Shown: positions 1 through 12,100 of the stretch, piece after piece
How positions within the stretch are numbered: position 1 is the stretch's first letter
How the letters are laid out: every line of letters starts with the position of its first letter
Assembly: GCA_030562195.1 (NCBI GenBank)
Contig: JAUJPP010000002.1
Location: forward strand, 124,001 to 188,000
Length of the DNA: 64,000 nucleotides
Origin: Nipponacmea schrenckii
Taxonomy: Eukaryota; Mollusca; Gastropoda; Lottiidae
Reading direction: 5' to 3'
Program-made: the position numbers and the translations under genes
Notes under the pieces: model-generated
The model's input: only the letters and a program-made list of their open reading frames with translations
The model's database searches: none
Told to the model about the DNA's origin: nothing

Positions 1-217
1 TTAATACATTATAGTATATCCATATAGTTTGTGCTTCTCTATCTATGCCTATTTCTATATGTCTAATAAACAATTTTCAAATTATTTCTGCTCCAAATTA
101 ATCCCAAAATATGGGACATTACAAGACCATCATTCAAGAATGCTTTTTTTTTTCAAGTTACTGTAACTGGATCTTTTGGTTAATGCTACCTACTTGACAT
201 TGTTCTAATTTACATAC

Positions 218-1424
218 TTGCCGATAGCTGCAACTTCATAACCAATATCGATAGTTGATTTACCAGCTGGTACTGCAGCTGTAAGTAGCAATCTATCTTT
301 TCCTGTTTGTTGGGCTTCTTTCTCGAACCCTGCTCGAATTTCCTGTATTAAAGATTTTGTTTAATCCGATTTGGTAGATGCAAAAAAAGTAATTGCTATT
401 GTTTTAAGGCAGTTGATATAAATCATCCACTGAAAATTATTCATATTGTCTCACCTGACACAAATATGTAAATCTTTTCTTATCAATTGCTGGACTTCCT
501 CTACTACCAGGATATTCCCAATCTAAATCTAATCCGTCAAAACCAAATCTTCTCAAATATTCAATAGAAGTGGTAATAAATTCTTGTCGATTGCCTGGTG
601 TAGAAGCCATGGTTGAGAAATCTTTAACAGGCATGAACCAACCTCCTACAGCCAAAATTACTTTTAAATTAGGATTAGATTTCTTCAGATCCATAACTCG
701 AAGGTACCTGCAAATCAAACATATTAATGTAATCAATTTATATTACGTCATGGTGCATTTGGCGAAAGATGGTAGATGCACGGGTTCGAGATAGAATATC
801 ATTCATCAAATGAAAAAGAAAAAAAAAACAAAAAAAAAACGAATCATTAAATAGATATTAATGTCTTCCGAACAAATAAATCAATCTCGTCTATAGATAC
901 TTACAATCCCCTGGGATATTCAATCAAGTCATCATTCCATTCAGTGGGAGCCAACCGATTACCAGATAATTTAGCAAACGCATATATGATGTGAGTACAG
1001 ATCTTAGGATTGATATCCTCTGGTAAAAACTTGCCACCTGCTGGTCGATATTGGGACCAGTTTTCATAATAACAAACAACATTTCGTTTGGCGGTTGTCA
1101 CTGAAATGTACAAAAAATAGAAATCCTTAAAATTTGTCTATGAAAATTCCCCCAATAAAGTTTTTGACTAAGACCATTCCTAGTTGAAATCCGGTCTCCA
1201 AATAGTTCCAGGAGCATATCTTTCTTCCAATATCTACTTTGTTTGACAATCCTTTCTTCTGCACAAATTGGTACACATTTTAGTGTCATGTCATAAATAA
1301 TGTAAAGGACGACCATGCATGATCGTAACAAATATTATCCTTATATCATGTACCAGATTATCTTACCTGAATTACATACAGACAGAAATACACATAAAGT
1401 GAGAAATATATAATGACCCTCCAT
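218..1424 (-). CDS. Chi-1: secreted GH18 chitinase, 5' part (3' end outside window)
   Basis: The gene predicts a secreted family-18 glycoside hydrolase that cleaves beta-1,4 bonds in chitin by substrate-assisted catalysis. Exons read on the minus strand: 1367-1424 (signal peptide, [19 protein letters not shown]), 905-1100, 455-707 and 218-342. All have GT/AG borders and compatible phases; 632 coding bases are visible. Exon 2 carries the barrel start ([13 protein letters not shown]). Exon 3 carries the substrate strand AVGGW and the catalytic motif [10 protein letters not shown], whose last acid is the proton donor. Exon 4 carries [10 protein letters not shown]. Bases 1-217 are intron, and later exons must lie to the left of the window. 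It is the most diverged of the young trio Chi-1/2/3. The start follows a TATA box by about 47 bp. Family assignment is certain; substrate preference is not. Confidence 0.9.
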
Positions 1425-1470
1425 TTTGAGATGATACTAAAATTAAGGGTACTAGAATATGTCTTTATAT

Positions 1471-1481
1471 CTATTTATATA
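1471..1481 (-). promoter_or_regulatory. TATA box of Chi-1
   Basis: The minus strand reads TATATAAATAG, ending 47 bp before the Chi-1 ATG at 1424. That places transcription start near 1445 and makes the signal-peptide exon the first exon. Confidence 0.55.
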
Positions 1482-1921
1482 AAAAACAGAGGCATGTGAC
1501 GTAATCCTGTTCCTGGCTCGACATGTTACTATACGACATAAGCATTTACAGATAATCCCTTTCCTTTATCAGAGGTATTTGAAAGGTGTGAAAAACTATT
1601 TGCAAAGAGAATGTTCGTGCATGGTTTGCATTATAAATGAGGTTAGGTCAATCATACAAAAAGGATGGAGTGGATATCACTACACATTACACAAAAGAAA
1701 CAACTATTTTTTGAATTTCACAGCCTTATGAGAAGAAACTGATTCTCTTTGTATGCACCCAACAAAATGGGTAAACCAATCCACAAGTTAATAGTAAAGC
1801 TGATGGGACCACTTCTTTACCCCGGTTTAATTGGGATGTAATGATAAGGATTATTGTAAGAGATCAGAAATTTTTTTTTTTGACACAATAAGATGTATTA
1901 TAATGTAGAAAGAAATATTAC
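1482..1921. other. Chi-1/Chi-2 intergenic region; Chi-2 terminal exon not identified
   Basis: This holds the 3' end of Chi-2 and the upstream side of Chi-1. It is partly homologous to 5100-5419 downstream of Chi-3. I searched the minus strand for a cysteine pattern of a ChtBD2 domain and found none. Homologous stretches after possible acceptors are not conserved in reading frame between the two loci. Confidence 0.5.
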
Positions 1922-4900
1922 CACTGGGTGGTTTGTAAGGAGGGTTGTATGGTTGAAGAGTTGTTGTTGGTTGTGGTACCCAAGGTTTTTGCGTTGTTGG
2001 TTGTGGTACCCAAGGTTTTTGCGTTGTTGGTTGTGGTACCCATGGTTTTGGTGTAGTTGGTTGTGGAACTATAAATCCTGGAAATACTTTCTCTCGACAA
2101 GTATCGGAACTGAAATACACACATAATATATTATTCTTACTCATTGACAGATATAGTCCCCAAGAAATCAAAGTACTGATGTAATAATTAATATGATCAC
2201 AATTTCGTGGCTTGTTTTCAAATACTATACCTACGGTAGGAAGTACCTTGTATTCGTTAAAATTTTAATAATTTCTGTACTTAAATTTGGCGAATATATA
2301 ATGGTCCTTATTTCTCTAATTTGTCTTACCCTTTTCCATATAATAAACAGTCTGTAATAACTGACAATAATGGGTATGGACGTCCACAAAATGAACCAGA
2401 AAAATCATCTAAATCTATTGCCCATATCATACCACCTCCATATCCTTCTTGTAACAACCAATCCAACTGTAAACAAAGTTAATGGTTTAAGAATATCCTG
2501 ATAATCTAACGATTTAGATTACCGATAAATAATGTGGAATGTCTAGTCCAATATGATAATCATACAATTTTAAATTATCCATACAAAATGACACATAGTA
2601 CATTAATAAATCAGACCAAATTGCTGGGTGTCTCAAAATGGGGTGTCGGATGTCTACTCTCATATAAAGTAGTTCCAGCAAGTTGAACGTACCCTAACCA
2701 AAGATTTACAGTTGAGACTAAAATTCAAATTCAACAATGCTTCAAATAATTAGATAATCGATTTTATACCTTCGATTGAATAGCTTTGGTATCGTCGTAT
2801 CCAACCCATTGGTTTCCAGAAACAGCGTATGGTACTTTCATATTATAATCTTGTATAGTTTGGTATCTATTAAGTACTGTATTACAGATCTTAAAAAACA
2901 AATAGTGGAAATTTTCATCCAAAGACAACGTTCTCTTATTGCTTAAAATTCTTCTCTACACCAGACTTTAGTAATATTACTATCCGGAAATTCGATAAAC
3001 CTAACGAATTTTCCGGGAACGGAATTCCACACTTCTCCAAGAGATGTCAACAATTTAAAAATAACATGGGCTTAAAACAATCATATTTCAGACAATAATA
3101 AGTAGAGAGAGTTTTACCTCATAATATAAAATTGTGCCAGCTTCTCCTGAGAATCGTTCCTTTCTACCAGGCCCAGTAGCTGGGGCGCCTAATCCAGTAT
3201 TGTATCTATTAGCTAATGTAAACGTTTTACCATACATCGGCATACCAACATGAATTTTCTCTTTTGGTGCTCCCTGACTAGCCCAGTATTGAGCAGCGTA
3301 AGCCTAAAAAATATATTCACAACTGTCTTAGTTGAGCAGCGTAAGCCTAAAAAATATATTCACAACTTAGATTCAAACACTTTTAGGAAAATCTTTGGCT
3401 TAAAGAATCGAGGCTTGATTCCAAAACGCATTACGAGTTTAAATGAACGCCAGAAATTCGTCAAAACGCCACACGGTATTGTAAAAACGTTCTTCTTCAA
3501 ACAGAGCTTAAACAAAGTCCAAGTATCCAAGCTACGTTGTTTTTTACTACAATTGAGTATAATTTAAAAACTTACAACATTCAGTGTAGGTGTAGGGTCA
3601 CCAGGATATGCAAATAGTGGAGAATGATGTCCTGTTACTTTATCCCATCCACCATGAAAATCATAGGCCATCAGGTTTATCATATCCAATTTTCTATGAT
3701 AGATTAAAAACATCGTTCATTTTGCACGTAGTTTAGGTTAGAAATTCGAATTTATTGTAGAATTCATATATTATTTTCTGTACCTAATTTGCTCAGGATG
3801 CCGTTGAATCCCTGATTCAAGTCAATTAATTCACAAGTTTATGTGACACATACATACATAAATTTAAGGGCCGCTTCAAGTTATTACCATCTGCGCATTA
3901 CATCTGACAAACCAAACTTACTTGCCCAAAGCTGGAATCTCATATCCTCGTTCAATAGTACTCTTGCCCCCAGGTACAGCGGCCGTTATCAACATTCTCT
4001 CTTTACCGGTTTGTACAGCTTCTTTCTCAAAGGCATCTCGGATTTCCTACATGATGGAAATAGGTTACGCACGATGAAATATAATCTAGGAATTTGAACG
4101 ACTCAAAGGATCTTAGGGACATCCATGAACTAAGTTGAAAGAAAAATACTGTTAAGACTTACCCAAACTAAGTATGTAAATCTTTTCTTATCAATTGCTG
4201 GACTTCCTCTACTACCAGGATATTCCCAATCTAAATCTAATCCGTCAAAACCAAATCTTCTCAAATATTCAATAGCATTACGAATAAATTCTTGTCTATT
4301 TCCCCACGTTGAAACCATTGCTGAGAAATGTTTTACAGGCATGGTCCACCCTCCGAGTGCCAGAAGAATTTTCAGGTTTGGATTTGATTTTTTGAGATCC
4401 ATAACTCTCAGGTATCTAAATAATATTAATATATTGTCGCTTACAAACAAATAGCAACAACAAATAGCAATTAATATATATAAACAACTGCCTAGGAAGC
4501 AAATGTCCAGTGAGCAAATGTCCGGCGAGCATTTTTGCAGTGAGCAACTATCCGAGGAGCATATCTCTAGTTAGCGACTCTCCGGCGAGCATTTTGTGCA
4601 GTGAGGAACTGTCCAGGGAGCATTTGTCAATTGAGCAACTGTCCGACGAGCATTTGTTCAGTGAACAACTATCCGATGAGCATTTATCCATTGAGCAACT
4701 GGAATCGGAGTAGAGATGCGTCGATTCCATAATCCCAGTTGTAAGTAAATTCATGGAGAGATATTTTTAAAACCGATTTTAATAGAACAAATACTGGGCG
4801 GGATCAACTTACAATCCTCGAGGATACTGGAGCAAGTCATCATTCCATTCCGTTGGTGCTAGTCGATTACCAGATAATTTAGCGAAGGCATAAATTATGT

Positions 4901-5066
4901 GAGTGCAACTTTTTGGATTGATGTCTTCAGGGAAGAACTTTCCACCATCCGGTCTATATTGTGACCAGTTGGCATAATAGCAGACTACGTTGTATTTGGC
5001 TTTGCCTTCTGAAACAAATAGAATGGCAAAATAGTATATCGGCAGTACAAGATAAAAATTTAACAT
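1922..5066 (-). CDS. Chi-2: GH18 chitinase with PQPTTQKPW linker, no ChtBD2 seen
   Basis: Exons on the minus strand: 4813-5066, 4163-4415, 3922-4046, 3576-3693, 3118-3303, 2770-2889, 2330-2466 and 1922-2109. Together they give 1381 bases, ending in phase 1 at a GT donor after [10 protein letters not shown]18 marks are [23 protein letters not shown] and the C-terminal substrate Trp in [15 protein letters not shown]. The last exon seen is a Pro/Thr/Trp-rich linker with three [14 protein letters not shown] repeats. The expected terminal chitin-binding exon is missing, and only about 440 bp separate the linker from the Chi-1 promoter. The 5' end is odd: no separate signal-peptide exon is seen. 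The reading frame instead opens 59 bp before the normal splice acceptor and encodes a hydrophobic leader, [20 protein letters not shown]. The true start could also lie in an unseen exon. Confidence 0.85.
1971..2060 (-). repeat. 30-bp coding minisatellite in Chi-2 linker (3 units)
   Basis: Three 30-bp units encode the ten-residue repeat VPQPTTxKPW. Chi-3 has two units at the matching place, so the linker varies in length between recent paralogues without changing frame. Confidence 0.85.
3291..3367 (-). repeat. 43-bp tandem duplication across the Chi-2 exon 5 acceptor
   Basis: A 34-bp sequence recurs with an offset of 43 bp (3291 and 3334). It contains the polypyrimidine tract, the AG and the first exon bases, so two equivalent splice acceptors exist (exon starting at 3303 or at 3346). 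Using the distal one adds 43 bases, shifts the frame and meets a TGA after nine codons. Chi-3 lacks the duplication. Confidence 0.85.
4500..4705. repeat. 15-bp (30-bp higher-order) minisatellite in Chi-2 first intron
   Basis: Degenerate 15-bp units alternate between gtccagtgagcaact-like and atccgatgagcattt-like forms, giving a 30-bp period. A shorter array at the same intron position in Chi-3 (7895-8005) shows it predates their duplication and then changed in length. The open frames across it on both strands are by-products of the 15-bp period. Confidence 0.8.
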
Positions 5067-5419
5067 AAAAAATCGTGTGGTCCTGCTTCAGAAGTTATTT
5101 ATCAGAAGTATTTGAAAGTTTCGAAAACGAATAGCAATACTATTTGCAAAAAATGTTTGTGAATTGTATTATAAATGAGTTAAGGTCAATAATGCAAAAA
5201 GGATGAGGTGGGTATCACTAAACATTACACAAAAGAAACAACTTTGTATGCACCCAAAATATGAAGATCGGTAAACCAATCCGCAAGTAAGTGATCGTAA
5301 AGCTTGTCGGACAACTTTTCTAAGCCGGTTTAATTGGGATGAAATGATAAGAATTATTGTAAGAGAACAGAAATTTATCCTATTGACACAATGTATTATA
5401 ATGTAGAAAGAAATATTAC
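5067..5419. other. Chi-2/Chi-3 intergenic region
   Basis: This is the region downstream of the last recognisable Chi-3 exon and upstream of Chi-2. No signal-peptide exon for Chi-2 and no ChtBD2 exon for Chi-3 were found. Much of it matches 1560-1921. Confidence 0.5.
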
Positions 5420-8400
5420 CACTGGGTGGTTTGTAAGGAGGTTTGTATGGTTGCAGAGTTGTTGTTGCTTGTGGTACCCAAGGTTTTTGCGTTGTTGGTT
5501 GTGGTACCCAAGGTTCTTGTGTAGTTGGTTGTGGAACTATAGATCCTGGAAATACTTTCTCTCGACATGTATCGGAACTGAAATACACACATATTATTAT
5601 ATTAGTCTTACTCATTGACACATATAATTAAAGTACAAATAAATAATGAAACAATTTCGTGGCTCTTTGCCAAATACTACACCCACGGTAAGGAATACAT
5701 TCAGTTTGGATATTTTCAAAAATTACAGTATATAAATTTCGGCAAATATATAATGGTCGTTATTTCTCTAATTCATCTTACCCTTTTCCATATAATAAAC
5801 AGTCTGTAATAACGGACAATAATGGGTATGGACGTCCACAAAATGAACCAGAAAAATCATCTAAATCTATTGCCCATATCATACCACCTCCATATCCTTC
5901 TTGTAACAACCAATCCAACTGTAAACAATTATTGATATTCTTACCATTTAGGTTACAGATAAACTTAAAATTTTGCTGTGTCGCAGAGCGGTCGTGGAAT
6001 GTCTAGTCCCATATGAAACAGTTCCAGCAAGTTTATGTTGTACCAAAGAATTACGGTTAAATTCAATGGTGGTTCAAATAATTAGATTATCGATTTTATA
6101 CCTTCGATTGAATAGCTTTGGTATCGTCGTATCCAACCCATTGGTTTCCAGATACAGCGTATGGTACTTTCATATTATAATCTTGTATAGTTTGGTAGCT
6201 ATTAAGTACTTTATCACAGATCTTAAAGAAAAATTATAAATTTTCATCCAAAGAGGATGTTCTTTTTTTTTGCAAAACATTTTTCTCTACACAAGACTAG
6301 GAAATATTACTTCATGTATCCGGAAACTCGATATATATAACGAATTTGTCGGGAAAGGAGTGTGCGGATACACGATGTTCCATGCTTCTCCAAGGGATGT
6401 AAAACAATTTTAAAATTAAATGTAATGTGAATGCAAAAAAAGAAAAAGAAAATGGAAAAATGGAAAATGAATTCCTTTCTAAACTTTCGTCTTAATATAA
6501 AATTCCACAAAAAGAACGTTTTACCTCATAATATAAAATTGTGCCAGCTTCGCCTGAGAATCGTTCCTTTCTACCAGGCCCAGTAGCTGGGGCACCTAAT
6601 CCAGTATTATATCTATTAGCTAATGTAAATGTTTTACCATACATCGGCATACCAACATGAATCTTCTCTTTGGGTGCTCCCTGACCGGCCCAGTATTGAG
6701 CAGCGTAAGCCTAAAAATACATAAACAACTGCCTTAGATTAAACACTAATTATAGGATAATCTCCGTCTTAAAACTTGGGCTTGATTCCAAAACGCATCA
6801 CGATACTGAGTTAAAATGAACCTCAGAAATTCGTTAAAACGCCACACATGTTATTGTCAAAACGTTCTTCTTCAAACAGAGCTTAAACAAAGTCCAAGTA
6901 TCCGAGCTACATTGTTAATTACTACAATAAAGTATACTAGTAATTTAAAAACTTACAACATTCAGAGTAGGTGTAGGGTCACCAGGATAAGCAAATAGTG
7001 GAGAATGATGTCCTGTTACTTTATCCCATCCACCATGAAAATCATAGGCCATCAGGTTTATCATATCCAATTTTCTATGATAGATTTAAGACATCGTTCA
7101 TTTTGCATGTAGTTTGTGTCAGAAAATCGCAAAAAAAAAAGTTTGTAGAATTAATTTATTTTTTCTGTACACAGTAAACTGACCTTATTTGCTCAGGATG
7201 CGCTTGGATCCCTGATTAAAGTCAATTATTTTACAAATGTATTGTTTCAATGGTGCTTCTCAAACAGCATGGCACACACATTCATGAATATAAGGACCAC
7301 TTTAATTTATTAGCATCTGTGTATAAAAAGGGAACAAACCAAACTTACTTGCCCAAAGCTGGAATTTCATATCCTCGTTCAATAGTACTCTTGCCCCCAG
7401 GTACAGCAGCCGTTATCAACATTCTTTCTTTACCGGTTTGTACAGCTTCTTTCTCAAACGCATCTCGGATTTCCTACATGATGGTAAATAGGTAACGATT
7501 CAAATATAATCTAGGAATTTGACAGATTTAGGGACATCCATGAACTAAGTTGAAAGAAAACTTCTTCTGGACTTACCCAAACTAAATATGTAAATCTTTT
7601 CTTATCAATTGCTGGACTTCCTCTACTACCAGGATATTCCCAATCTAAATCTAATCCGTCAAAACCAAATCTTCTCAAATATTCAATAGCATTACGAATA
7701 AATTCTTGTCTATTTCCCCACGTTGAAACCATTGCTGAGAAATGTTTTACAGGCATGGTCCACCCTCCGAGTGCCAGAAGAATTTTCAGGTTAGGGTTTG
7801 ATTTTTTGAGATCCATAACTCTCAGATATCTAAAATTATATTGATTAATTATTTAAAAAATTGACACTAACGAAGATCAATTAAATATATTTGAGCAACT
7901 GTTCTGAAATGTCCAAATATCCAGTGAACAACTGTCCGGCGAACATTTGTCTAGTGAGCAACTATCCGATTAGCATTTGTCCATTGCTTAATTATCCGGT
8001 GAGCAAAGGACTGATAATGTTCAACTTACAATCCTCGAGGATACTGGACCAAGTCATCATTCCATTCCGTTGGTGCCAGTCGATTACCAGATAATTTAGC
8101 GAAGGCATAAATGATGTGAGTACAACTTTTTGGATTGATGTCTTCAGGGAAGAACTTTCCACCATCTTGTCTATATTGTGACCAGTTGGCATAATAACAC
8201 ACTACGTTGTATTTGGCTCCTTCAACTGAAACGAATAAAGGTAAAATTAAAAGATAAAAATTATTGGGTGAGTTCCTGTGAGTGTCATCAGAAAAAAGAA
8301 AAGATTTATTAAGAAGTCAAAGTCTACAAAATCAATTAACTAAACAACGACCATATTTGATCTCTCAAGATGGAACCTCGCTATAAGTCAGTTATCGTTA

Positions 8401-8497
8401 ATTTTGTGAAGCAAAAAGAATATACAAAACACCTACCTGAATTATATAAAACAAGTACTAAGGACAATAATAATAGCAACAATATATGGCCCTTCAT
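5420..8497 (-). CDS. Chi-3: secreted GH18 chitinase, linker end, no ChtBD2 seen
   Basis: Exons on the minus strand: 8437-8497 (signal peptide starting [20 protein letters not shown]), 8030-8225, 7577-7829, 7349-7473, 6957-7074, 6525-6710, 6102-6221, 5782-5918 and 5420-5577. They total 1354 bases, ending in phase 1 like Chi-2. The GH18 core is intact: [41 protein letters not shown] and [10 protein letters not shown]. The linker exon has two [13 protein letters not shown] units and then PPYKPPSG. No terminal chitin-binding exon is visible before Chi-2. Exon lengths equal those of Chi-2 (253, 125, 118, 186, 120, 137), and exon sequences are nearly identical, which marks a recent tandem duplication. 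Secreted chitinases may act in digestion, cuticle or shell matrix, or defence; the sequence does not say which. Confidence 0.9.
5469..5528 (-). repeat. 30-bp coding minisatellite in Chi-3 linker (2 units)
   Basis: Two units matching the three units in Chi-2 encode [10 protein letters not shown] and a variant. Confidence 0.8.
7895..8005. repeat. 15-bp minisatellite in Chi-3 intron 2
   Basis: This is a shorter, degenerate counterpart of the Chi-2 intron array, with the same alternating gagcaact / gagcattt units. Confidence 0.7.
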
Positions 8498-9190
8498 AGT
8501 GGTTGGTAGCTATTACACAAAGGACAGTTCACCCCGACTTCCTTCAACTCTTAAAGGTGAGGAGAACAAAGGGGTGACCATTTCCTAATCTATACATATC
8601 TTTGTCTAATTTCAAAATACGAGAAAAGTATTAACTCCCCTCTTTTATTACTAAGATCCTATAGAAAAACGGGTTTAAAAATCCATTCAATTAAAAGGTC
8701 GTCTGTGTCGTGACCTGAATGATCCAACAGTTAGTTTTCTGAAATAAAACGAAGTTTCCTGTTATACCGGTATGATATAACAAAGGAGACGAGGCATTTA
8801 AACTGTGGTTTGGGCTTACAGTGACATAGCTAGAGACTATTTTTAACATTACCCAGTATCCTTAACGGCAAAGATCTCCCCAATTCTGTTATGGGATATA
8901 TAATCTATACCTTCTCGATAAAACCTCATTAATACTCCCCCCTTCATTCCCCAAAACAGGTAATCGCAGTGGTAAATACTATGAGTTTTCAAACATGTTC
9001 AATTGCCGCAAACATTATGATTGCGTTAGGTTAAAAGTTTTATGTGGTAAAGATACTGAATGCGGCTCAAAATCTCCGATACTTGTTGCCGAATATTTAT
9101 TATTGCAGAATTTATGACAAGGTAAGAATAATCCCCAAAATAAAAGAACAATAGAAGATCTTTATATCATAAAGTTAGAAATGAGAACCG
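8498..9190. other. Chi-3/Chi-4 intergenic region
   Basis: It holds the upstream side of Chi-3 and the 3' side of Chi-4. No chitinase exon is seen. One plus-strand open segment is listed separately. Confidence 0.5.
8960..9117 (+). other. Possible plus-strand exon, cysteine-rich, unidentified
   Basis: After an acceptor-like CAAAACAG, a 51-codon open frame runs to a TGA with a cysteine pattern FNCRKHYDCVRLKVLC followed by a fourth Cys (DTECG). I recognise no family and found no upstream exon or promoter. It may be a fragment of a small secreted protein gene or chance. Confidence 0.15.
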
Positions 9191-12100
9191 TTAACAATTA
9201 GGAACATGGTTTGGAAGATCACAATTAGATATTGATTCCCTAAACTTGGTACCAGAAGGACATTGGATTTTATATGTAATACCATTAGCACAATCAAAGA
9301 AAGCGTCACAAGGGTCCATAGGATCTTTCATTATTCCATCAGGTTTATCTTTACAAAAATTAGACTCATCTGAAATAGATATATGAAACATCTGACTATA
9401 GGACTTGGTTATTTGTGGCCACCATTAACCTATCATATACTAAAATATTTCAACTCCTTTGTGTTGTTCTAGACACATGCACACGTATTTTTGCTTTTAA
9501 ATCAAAACGATGCAATAATTTCCCTCTACTTCATATTCATTTTAATATGACGGTCTTTATAATTCACGTGTACCTGGGTTTATAATGGTTGAGTTTTATT
9601 TCGTAAATTCGTTCAAATGGGGCAATAAACAGGTGCTTAAGGCAAATGAGCACATTAAGATAGTTAAAAATGGGGCAACGAACTCATTTTTTCCATTAAC
9701 ATTTAAGACTTACTTAATATAACAGTTGAATGTGTTACTGGTTTGAAAGGTTTTTGAGTTACTGGCGCGCTAGTTACATGATTTCCAGATAATGTACAAT
9801 GGTAATTCTTTGGCCAATCACACATTCTTGTGTTAGGATTATACACCAAACCATCAGCACAGTGAACTCTGCAATGATAGGATTAACAATGACACAACGC
9901 AGAAAGATTAAGATCCTTAATTCACCATTTTCGAGGAATGGTTTGGGCCTTGATTATAGCCTTTGTTATAAGCTTACATTGATAAACCTCAAACAGGAAA
10001 TTTTATTTTTTTCCTATTTCATTTACAAGCTTATCTTCTCTCTAAAAAAAATTGTGTAATCTAAAGTATTACCTATAACTAGTTCCAGCAGTACAGATAA
10101 AATATTCATCACATGAAAAAGGACTGGCTTGAAAACCATCAGCTTTACCAGCACAGGAAAATTCTTTATCGACCACAACATGATGGTCCACGCCTGGCAA
10201 GAAGAAAATCAAAGATTACATTCTCATCTTCTAATGGTACTTGTTATTTTCACCAGTCTGATCAATCTAAGTTTTAATTTTCCGGTAGTAAAAATCACAA
10301 CAGTTGAATGTGATGGTAGTTTCACCATTTTGTGAATAAAAAAAAAGAATATAAAATCGATGTTTATTACCTGGAGCTTTAGTAACATGTCCTGTATGTG
10401 GTGGATTCGTGTGTGTAAGATGAGGTGGAATGCTGAAATAAGTTATTATTTAAAAAATAATTATTAGAGTTAATGTACCAGCTGAATCATCGAGGCTTTC
10501 CAATATTCAATGGTCTAATATGGTTTTATGTATATTTTGTTAAAGGTTCCAGAATGCTATCCTTTGCATATTGTTAATTTTATAATGTTTACAAAGAATA
10601 CTAATACTAATTGTTTAATATGAGGTACTAGTACTTTATGCTTACTGGTGTCCAGTAGAGGTTGAACCACATTCTTGATTGATGGCCTTCATCAATGGGT
10701 ATTTTCCTTGGCCACACGTTCCTTGGAAATCATCTAAATCTAAAGCCCAAACCATAACACCACCAAAACCTTTATCTTTTACATAGGCAACCTCAAAACA
10801 AAGTTATTTATTCTTTCTTAATTTTTCCTTAGAAGGTACACTTTAAAACAGGTTAAAATACTAAAAGACCAGTATTAAACCTTAGGAAATATCCTCAAGC
10901 GACAAGCATAGTACAATTTTGAATTGAGAGTTACATAAAACTGACGTGCAATGAATCAAAAGGTCAAAGAAAGCTAAAGAAGTTTGAATGAGTATTGTTA
11001 ACTGACGCGGTCTCAAGAGTATCAACCAAACGAATCATCGTGGCCTCAGTGAATGGCTTAGGCTACAGAATAAAGCACTACTTAAACGTGTTATCAACTG
11101 AATGTAAATGTTAAATACCTTATTTCTAATACTTGTAGGATCATCATACCCAACCCATTGATTACCCTTCACAATATATGGTACTTGTTGTTCTTGTATC
11201 ATGTGAACTTGACCTCCTGATTTTTGTAATGCACAGATCTACAGACAAAAAAACAATTACCATTAGTTTGTTCGTAAAAACCCTCTTTTACCGACACCAG
11301 CATCTTACCCTAGTGCAGATATATCATTTAAGTAAAACGTCTGTTTTAGAACGATGTGTACAAAGTGATTAAAATATACATAAAATTTCTTTGTCTTTTT
11401 ATACAATTATGTGAAAATTTGAAAGAAACTAAACATGGTGTGTTTTGATTTTTCTTTTGTTTATCATACCAATTTTGGATTTCTACTCCATTAAACATTA
11501 TATAATCTTGTCTTCCTCCACACTCTCTTGAGAATGTATGCATCTAATGATATGTATTTTCATGATGTACGAAACCGAACTCCACAGTATGTGATATTGC
11601 TAAAGATTTACCTCGTAGTAACTCAAGAATCCCTTTTCTCTAGTAAATTGTCCAGCTTGACCCGGTCCTGACGTAGCATCTCCTGGTCTACTGTTGGCAG
11701 CATTTTTCAAAGTAAATGCCCGACCGTATAGATCTATACCAATGTTGAGTTTATCTTTAGGGGCTCCCTTTTGTACCCAATAATTAGCTGCCCAATCCTA
11801 CACAAAATCAATATTTTAAAGTCATGTTCAAACGAATTTAAAAAAAGGCTTTCAAAGCCTATTAAATTTCAGAAAAAATATGGTTTCTTTAGCCAGTTAA
11901 CCCAATAGTTTTCTTGCAATCAAACTAGACTAATTTAACAACTGATTAAATCCGCTTGATACGAACTTGTTTAAACTAGGAATTACTGGAACAACATTGA
12001 CAAGTAAACAGTAAACATACCACATTCAGAGTTTGTTGGTCTCCAGTTTCATCAGAACGAGGATATAAAGGAGCATTATGACCGGTAAATGTTTCCCAAC

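Noticed and set aside
4510..4754. Ser/Glu-rich and Cys/Ser-rich frames across the intron minisatellite; also considered as a CRISPR-like array
   Set aside because: The period is 15 bp with no unique spacers, and both strands are open because the unit length is a multiple of three. It is an intronic minisatellite in an animal genome.
1893..5618. Trp/Cys-rich plus-strand frames at 1893-2126, 5391-5618 and 5443-5631
   Set aside because: They are antisense to the Pro/Thr linker exons of Chi-2 and Chi-3; the repeated pattern comes from the 30-bp coding minisatellite.
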